Origin: Grimontia indica
GTDB lineage: Bacteria; Pseudomonadota; Gammaproteobacteria; Enterobacterales; Vibrionaceae
Assembly: GCF_000333895.2 (NCBI RefSeq)
Contig: NZ_ANFM02000032.1
Span: forward strand, 1-64,000
Reading direction: 5' to 3'
Length of the DNA: 64,000 nt
In this document: positions 59,204-64,000 of the stretch, piece after piece
Layout of the letters: the number at the start of each line of letters is the position of its first letter
Position numbering within the stretch: the stretch's first letter is position 1
Notes under the pieces: generated by a model
Database searches by the model: none
Seen by the model: the letters and a program-made list of their open reading frames with translations, nothing else
Told to the model about the DNA's origin: nothing
Made by a program: the position numbers and the translations under genes

Positions 59204-61462
59204 CTACTTACCTACCCGGATCAAACCGCCGAGATTGTACTGTTCTAAAAAGGCTTCTGAAGCATTTCTTATATCACGCGCTAATGACAGTTGTTGGACA
59301 GTCGCCGCGTGCGACTCAAGCTGCTTACTTGGAATATGGCGCAAAACGTATTTGATTTTCGCGACACTCCGCGTATTCATGCTGAGCTGTCTGTACCCCA
59401 TTCCCACCAACAGTGATGCACCGATAGGATCACCAGCAAACTCACCACAGACACTCACAGGTAATTTAAGCCGCTTGCTGTTGTCGAGAATTTGCCTAAG
59501 CACCGCCAACACTGAAGGGTGGAATGTATCATAGACCTCTGCCACGCGGGCGTTGTTTCTGTCCACCGCCAGCAAATACTGTGTGAGGTCATTGGTGCCG
59601 ACAGAGAGAAAGTCGATGTGAGGAGCAATGGCGTCCAATTGGTAGAGCACGGAAGGAACTTCTACCATGATCCCAAGTTTTGGCAGCTTCAAGGTCTCAC
59701 CTTGCGCATCCGCCATTTCCATGACTTCCGCAAAGGCTCTCTCTACCAGTGCTTTGGCTTCTAACAGCTCAGACAAACCAGAGATCATCGGCAGCAGGAT
59801 GGAGAGATTATCGCGTCCGATGCTGGCACGCAGCATAGCTCGAACCTGAATCAGGAAGATATCTGGATGGTCCAGAGTAAAACGGATCCCGCGCCAGCCA
59901 AGGAAGGGATTGTCCTCTTCGATTTTGAGATAAGGCAATGGTTTGTCACCGCCAATATCCAGTGTGCGCATGACCACTGGCTGCTTGGGATAGCAATCCA
60001 GAATCGCACGGTATTGATTCACCTGATCGTCTTCCGATGGGAAACTTCTTTGCATCAGAAACGGCACTTCGGTGCGGTAGAGGCCAACACCATCTACTCC
60101 ACGGTTGATAGCAATGCTGGTATCAGCACTGAGTCCCGCATTCAAATGGACTTCTACCCGCACACCATCAGACGTTTCTGTCTTCTTCGTGAAAGTACTT
60201 TCGACTTCCTGTTGAAGCTCCAATTCTTCGTCACGAAGACGCTCATACTCTTCAAGAACCTGAGGTGCTGGCTCAACCAGCAAACGCCCCTTGAAACCAT
60301 CCAGCACGATTTGCTTGCGGTGCACCAACTGCGGGCTGAATTCCACGCCCATGACAGCTGGAATACCCAAGGCTCTTGCCAAAATGGCAGCGTGCGCATT
60401 CACTGCCCCTTCTTCTGCAACCACACCCGCCAGACGATCGCGTGGGATGGCGGCCAGCATGGCTGCCGTTAATTCACGGGCAAACAGCACAATAGGCTCG
60501 TCAAAATTCCACTGCTTTATTTCCTGATTCTCAAGGAAATAAAGCAAGCGTTGACCCAGTTCTTTCACGTCATTAGCACGTTCGCGAAGATAAGGATCTG
60601 ACATGTTCTGGAAACGCTCAGAAAACGCGTCAATGGTTTGCTTTACCGCCCACTCTGCCAAATCGCCATTCTGAATGCGCTCATTCATCGCCTTTCGCAG
60701 CATGGGATCATTCAGAAGGTGGATAAAAAGATCAAAGATCGCCAGCGTGTCCTGATTCAGTTCACTGTCAAACCGCTTTCGCAAACGGCGGAATTCGGTA
60801 ATGGCTGCGCTGATAGCACCATCCAATCTGTCGCGTTCTTTTTGTGTATCAAGGCAAGATGCCGGAAAGACCAAATCCAACCGTGGCTGGGATACATCAC
60901 ACCAGGCTTTGGCTATAGCAACCCCAGGAGATGCAGCAGCACCTTCTAAAAGTAAGGCGCCTTTTGCGTTGTTGGGCCAAAAGCCTTGCGCCTTGGCGTG
61001 AGCAAAAACTACCGCAAGTTGGGCCGCCAACGTGACCAGAAAAGATTCTTCACTTTCATCAAACTGGCGAGAATCGCGCTGCTGGACAACCAAAACTCCC
61101 AGCACTTTTCGGCGATAAATAATCGGTGTGCCAAGAAAGGCTTGGAAAATATCTTCGCCGATATCAGGAAAATGTTTGAAGTCGCTATGCGAACTGGCGA
61201 GTGCAAGGTTGATGGGTTCGGCACGACGGCCAACTAACCCCACCAAGCCTTCATCAAAGGAGAGAGAAACACGGCGAGCACGGGCATTAAGTCCCTGCGT
61301 CGCCATAAGATCATATTGTTCACGGTCATGATCCGCGATATAAACCGAGCAGCACTCCGTCTCCATCGCAGAACAGGTCTCACGTACTAAGACATTAAGC
61401 GCCTGTTTGACGTCGGTGGACGACGCTACATTGTTAACGATATCCCTCAGTTTCGTCAGCAT
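59204..61462 (-). CDS. ptsP: Phosphoenolpyruvate-protein phosphotransferase PtsP (EI-Ntr)
   Basis: A 752-residue first enzyme of the nitrogen PTS. An N-terminal GAF domain (about residues 15-155) is followed by the EI domain. The phosphorylated histidine is H357 in EGAVNAHAAILAR, one off E. coli H356. The PEP-binding TIM barrel (GVGLYRTEVPFLMQ; PVSVCGEFAGDP) is intact. It passes phosphate to NPr and then EIIA-Ntr, which sense nitrogen. It lies between the yfcA-like gene and rppH. Confidence 0.97.
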   Translation of the reverse strand: MLTKLRDIVNNVASSTDVKQALNVLVRETCSAMETECCSVYIADHDREQYDLMATQGLNARARRVSLSFDEGLVGLVGRRAEPINLALASSHSDFKHFPDIGEDIFQAFLGTPIIYRRKVLGVLVVQQRDSRQFDESEESFLVTLAAQLAVVFAHAKAQGFWPNNAKGALLLEGAAASPGVAIAKAWCDVSQPRLDLVFPASCLDTQKERDRLDGAISAAITEFRRLRKRFDSELNQDTLAIFDLFIHLLNDPMLRKAMNERIQNGDLAEWAVKQTIDAFSERFQNMSDPYLRERANDVKELGQRLLYFLENQEIKQWNFDEPIVLFARELTAAMLAAIPRDRLAGVVAEEGAVNAHAAILARALGIPAVMGVEFSPQLVHRKQIVLDGFKGRLLVEPAPQVLEEYERLRDEELELQQEVESTFTKKTETSDGVRVEVHLNAGLSADTSIAINRGVDGVGLYRTEVPFLMQRSFPSEDDQVNQYRAILDCYPKQPVVMRTLDIGGDKPLPYLKIEEDNPFLGWRGIRFTLDHPDIFLIQVRAMLRASIGRDNLSILLPMISGLSELLEAKALVERAFAEVMEMADAQGETLKLPKLGIMVEVPSVLYQLDAIAPHIDFLSVGTNDLTQYLLAVDRNNARVAEVYDTFHPSVLAVLRQILDNSKRLKLPVSVCGEFAGDPIGASLLVGMGYRQLSMNTRSVAKIKYVLRHIPSKQLESHAATVQQLSLARDIRNASEAFLEQYNLGGLIRVGK

Positions 61463-61483
61463 CGGCGCCCTCGACGTTCATCC

Positions 61484-62008
61484 TTAGTTCTTTGCTGTGC
61501 CCCGCTTACCTTTTCGTTTGGTCTTTCTTTCGCGAAAAGGCATCGCCATTGGCGCAAACTCTTTCATCGCGCGTCGGTAAACTTCGCGTTTAAACGACAC
61601 CACTTGCCTCACAGGGTACCAATAACTGACCCAACGCCAGCCATCAAATTCCGGTGTCCCCCCGCGCTGCATGTTCACCTTTGACTCGTCACATTCCAGC
61701 TTCAGCAAAAACCACTTTTGCTTCTGACCGATACACACTGGCTTGGAATCCCAGCGAACCAGACGTTTAGGTAATTTATAGCGTAACCAATGACGACTGG
61801 TAGCCAGAATTCTTACGTCTTTCTTCGTGAGCCCTACTTCCTCGTATAACTCACGGTACATGGCCTGTTCAGGTGTTTCACCGTCATCAATACCACCTTG
61901 TGGAAATTGCCAGGAGTGTTGTCCGTATCGACGAGCCCAGAGAACTTGACCGTGGCTGTTACAAATAACTATCCCCACATTGGGACGGTAGCCATCGCCA
62001 TCTATCAC
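61484..62008 (-). CDS. rppH: RNA pyrophosphohydrolase RppH
   Basis: A 174-residue Nudix hydrolase that removes pyrophosphate from mRNA 5' ends and so triggers decay. The Nudix box is present as [16 protein letters not shown] followed by LYEEVGL (about residues 38-60). The tail is basic ([10 protein letters not shown]). It precedes ptsP, with 21 nt between them, as in E. coli. Confidence 0.97.
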   Translation of the reverse strand: MIDGDGYRPNVGIVICNSHGQVLWARRYGQHSWQFPQGGIDDGETPEQAMYRELYEEVGLTKKDVRILATSRHWLRYKLPKRLVRWDSKPVCIGQKQKWFLLKLECDESKVNMQRGGTPEFDGWRWVSYWYPVRQVVSFKREVYRRAMKEFAPMAMPFRERKTKRKGKRGTAKN

Positions 62009-62119
62009 TGGACGACCTCAAATATAAATCTCTATTACCAGTGATTTTTTCACACTATGTGCACAGTGGTAAACAAACATTGTGTATGAGACGCATTTTT
62101 TGGGGGCTTCAACCGCCTT

Positions 62120-62526
62120 TATGGATAAATCCCCGGTCACCACTAAGTTATAAACAATCCGGTGAGACTAAGCGCACATTTATTCACGCTTTCTGTGGAT
62201 ACATTTGTGCAGAACAGACTTTAAACGGGACAAAAGTGTCTCTTTGACCGATATGAAAAGTGTCCACACAAGCGGGAAATTTAAATTATATCTATATATT
62301 TCATACACATAATTAAATTTAGGTTCATATTCCCAAGCAAAATCGGAGGACAAAAACAGAACGATCTTAAAGTGGTCAAAGATCCATCAAAGTAAGACTT
62401 ACCCACACAACTCGCTCACTTTCCAATCAGAATGATCCAAAAGCCGCCTATTTATGTGACCAAAACCACTGTATAAGCATCCATGATCCATTTTTACACC
62501 TCCGACACTTAGATCGTTGTGGATAA
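62120..62526. other. DnaA-box cluster in the rppH-mutH gap
   Basis: This 598-bp divergent gap has no coding gene. DnaA-like 9-mers (consensus TTATCCACA) occur at 62120 (TTATCCATA, minus), 62194 (GTATCCACA, minus), 62260 (GTGTCCACA), 62399 (TTACCCACA) and 62518 (a perfect TTATCCACA, minus strand). An AT-only stretch with a few C residues spans 62277-62320. The layout recalls an origin, but this is not next to gidA, mioC or dnaA. A DnaA-titration or a replication-control site is possible; so is chance. Confidence 0.5.
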
Positions 62527-62557
62527 CTCCGTAAGGGTGCAAAAATTAGTGGATCCA
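62381..62557 (+). repeat. Four direct GATCCA repeats beside the DnaA boxes
   Basis: GATCCA followed by A/T-rich bases occurs at 62381, 62434, 62485 and 62552, spaced 53, 51 and 67 bp. Two further GATC sites (62363, 62512) bring the total to six Dam sites in 195 bp, well above chance. Confidence 0.6.
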
Positions 62558-62609
62558 TTATGGTGAGGCTGATAGCGTTCACTGCAGACAACTAAGACAC
62601 CGAGGCATG

Positions 62610-63293
62610 ATGATCCCCGCACCCAATTCAGAAGCTGAACTCCTTGAACGCGCCTTTGCTTTGGCGGGCTTTACGCTCGGTGAACTGGCCGAACAACATG
62701 GACTGGAATGCCCCGTAGATCTGCGCCGAGAAAAGGGCTGGGTAGGCATGTTGCTTGAGACCTGTCTGGGTGCGACTGCAGGCAGCAAGCCCGAGCAGGA
62801 TTTTCAGGAATTAGGGATCGAGCTGAAATCCATCCCTATCAGCCATACAGGAAAACCATTGGAAACCACTTTTGTCTGTGTCGCGCCACTGACTGGTGTT
62901 CAGGGGTTGACCTGGGAAAACAGTCATATCCGCAACAAGCTATCAAAAGTGCTTTGGATCCCGGTTGAAGGTGGAAGGGAAATTCCGGTTTGCGAGCGTC
63001 ATGTAGGTATGCCGTTATTATGGAAGCCTTCAGAAGATGAAGAGTCGCAGCTAAAAGCGGATTGGGAAGAATTGATGGAGTTTATCGTGCTGGGAAAAGT
63101 GCATGAAATCAGTGCCAGACACGGTGAGTTCTTACAGCTTCGCCCTAAAGCGGCAAACAGCAAAGTCAAAACTGAAGCCTATGGCGCTAAAGGTCAACCC
63201 ATCAAAACCTTGCCCCGTGGCTTTTATCTTCGCACTCAGTTCACGGGCAAGATACTCGCCCGCCACTTTATGCTGCCGGAAAGCGAAAGTTAG
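62610..63293 (+). CDS. mutH: DNA mismatch repair endonuclease MutH
   Basis: A 227-residue methyl-directed nicking enzyme that cuts the unmethylated GATC strand. The catalytic D-x6-E-x-K is intact (D64, E71, K73 in [11 protein letters not shown]). [20 protein letters not shown] is the family's C-terminal DNA-contact region. Two adjacent ATGs start the frame; the second (62610) has GAGG at better spacing. Its upstream gap is itself rich in GATC. Confidence 0.96.
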   Translation: MIPAPNSEAELLERAFALAGFTLGELAEQHGLECPVDLRREKGWVGMLLETCLGATAGSKPEQDFQELGIELKSIPISHTGKPLETTFVCVAPLTGVQGLTWENSHIRNKLSKVLWIPVEGGREIPVCERHVGMPLLWKPSEDEESQLKADWEELMEFIVLGKVHEISARHGEFLQLRPKAANSKVKTEAYGAKGQPIKTLPRGFYLRTQFTGKILARHFMLPESES

Positions 63294-63311
63294 CTCTAGG
63301 GTCTGTCGACC

Positions 63312-63611
63312 TTAAAGCGTAATTTCCATGTCCTCATTGCAGGAAGTATCCGCGGGCCCAAACTCATCATAAGGATCCAGCAGACGTAACGTTGCTTTTT
63401 TCACTCCCACTTTGCGAAGCTTCTCTGACACCTGTTCCATGTTGTCAAAATGCATCACTTCATCCGTATTGTCGTCTTTCAGTGGCTCCAGCTTGTGCCT
63501 GACTTCCACTTCCACCACATACTGTGCACCACCTGCATGTGCAATCACATAGCAATGGGGAACGTTGTCCGGGTGAGCCTGTATCCAGCTCTTCAATTGC
63601 TTTAATTTCAT
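63312..63611 (-). CDS. Conserved-looking 99-residue protein of unknown function
   Basis: A short cytoplasmic protein without signal peptide. It has an N-terminal basic helix (MKLKQLKSWIQAHPD), a beta-rich core (CYVIAHAGGAQYVVEVEVRH) and an acidic end. It may belong to a small DUF family found in vibrios, but I cannot name it reliably. It is convergent with mutH and divergent from tas. Confidence 0.65.
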   Translation of the reverse strand: MKLKQLKSWIQAHPDNVPHCYVIAHAGGAQYVVEVEVRHKLEPLKDDNTDEVMHFDNMEQVSEKLRKVGVKKATLRLLDPYDEFGPADTSCNEDMEITL

Positions 63612-63867
63612 TTCGTTACCCGCATTGTTAATCGAATGTTAATTCTAGTATAAGGACTCAGGATAGTGTGTGTGGTTTAAAACTGATAATTCTGATCGCT
63701 CCCACGGAATCCATTTGCGACATCTCAAAACCTTCATCCGGATCTACACCAAGTCCCCCACTTTTTCGCTTGTACCGACAAGAAAACTTTCTAAGATGGA
63801 AGGTAAACCCCGCACATCTCGAAAACGTGTTTCTCGTCGTCCATGAGATGCAGCCCAAGGAGAAAGG

Positions 63868-64000
63868 ATGCAATACCACACTCTTCCCCATACCAATCTG
63901 GAAGTCAGTAAGATTTGTCTTGGTACTATGACCTTTGGTCAACAGAACACAGAAGCAGATGCTCATCAGCAGCTGGACTTCGCACTCGACCATGGCGTGA
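63868..64000 (+). CDS. tas: Aldo/keto reductase Tas, N-terminal part
   Basis: Only 44 codons lie in the window. MQYHTLPHTNLEVSKICLGT and MTFGQQNTEADAHQQLDF match the start of E. coli Tas, an NADP-dependent aldo-keto reductase. AAGGAGAAAGG precedes the ATG. The position after mutH fits the E. coli gene order. The rest lies off the end. Confidence 0.88.
   Translation, partial: MQYHTLPHTNLEVSKICLGTMTFGQQNTEADAHQQLDFALDHGV

Noticed and set aside
62009-62609. True chromosomal oriC
   Set aside because: The usual neighbours (mnmG, mioC, dnaA, rpmH) are absent and the rppH-mutH order is conserved, so it is more likely a control or titration site.
63798-63848. A 16-codon basic frame (MEGKPRTSRKRVSRRP) before tas
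   Set aside because: No convincing ribosome-binding site and no context; short basic frames arise by chance.
63658-63993. A 111-codon minus-strand frame over the tas start
   Set aside because: It opposes the conserved Tas N-terminus and has no support of its own.

Overview
This is a 64 kb piece of a gammaproteobacterial chromosome, almost certainly from the Vibrionaceae. The evidence is the gene content and order: a rocS-type PAS-GGDEF-EAL gene between ubiT and ubiUV, hlyU beside nhaR and nhaA, an nptA-type Na+/phosphate transporter, an OmpU-like porin, and UUG starts for rpsT and carA. A less common genus such as Grimontia, Enterovibrio or Photobacterium is possible, but I cannot settle this from the sequence. 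Most of the window is conserved housekeeping DNA. The accessory part is the first 10 kb plus a few regulatory regions.

Layout. (1) 1-10.5 kb: a Lap/Bpf-type biofilm adhesin locus. It holds the 3' end of a giant type I-secreted adhesin, its ABC exporter, membrane-fusion protein and TolC-like outer-membrane protein, an OmpA-like lipoprotein, and a LapD-like c-di-GMP receptor with degenerate GGDEF and EAL motifs. No lapG protease gene lies between the last two. (2) 10.5-16.8 kb: rimI-holD, yhbS-ubiT, a cytoplasmic GGDEF-EAL protein (rocS) with intact motifs, and ubiU-ubiV for oxygen-independent ubiquinone synthesis. (3) 16.8-27.3 kb, minus strand: the classical metY-rimP-nusA-infB-rbfA-truB-rpsO-pnp-nlpI translation and RNA-decay cluster, with tRNA-fMet and tRNA-Leu(GAG) at its head. 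(4) 27.3-33.7 kb: secG, glmM, folP, ftsH, rlmE, then yhbY and greA. (5) 34-38 kb: a porin, dacB, and a short CBS-less MgtE transporter preceded by a candidate leader peptide. (6) 38-43.7 kb: carAB and dapB. (7) 43.9-52 kb: ispH-fkpB-lspA-ileS-ribF-murJ, with divergent rpsT. (8) 52-56.4 kb: hlyU, nhaR, a small exported protein, nhaA, and nptA with PHO-box-like repeats. (9) 56.5-64 kb: thyA, lgt, a TauE/SafE permease, ptsP, rppH, mutH, an unknown gene, and the start of tas.

How the genes work together. The adhesin block and the two c-di-GMP proteins suggest c-di-GMP-controlled surface attachment. RocS sits between the anaerobic-ubiquinone genes. The minus-strand clusters are the standard transcription, translation, envelope and isoprenoid operons, with recognisable terminators, promoters and leader structures.

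The most unusual non-coding stretch is the roughly 600-bp gap between rppH and mutH. It holds one perfect and several near-consensus DnaA boxes, an AT-rich tract, and four direct GATCCA repeats. It looks like an origin or a replication-control site but is not at the usual oriC location. Other leads are the candidate Mg2+-responsive leader peptide before mgtE, tandem PHO-like repeats before nptA, and the Lap locus without lapG. No CRISPR array, insertion sequence, rRNA or prophage was seen.
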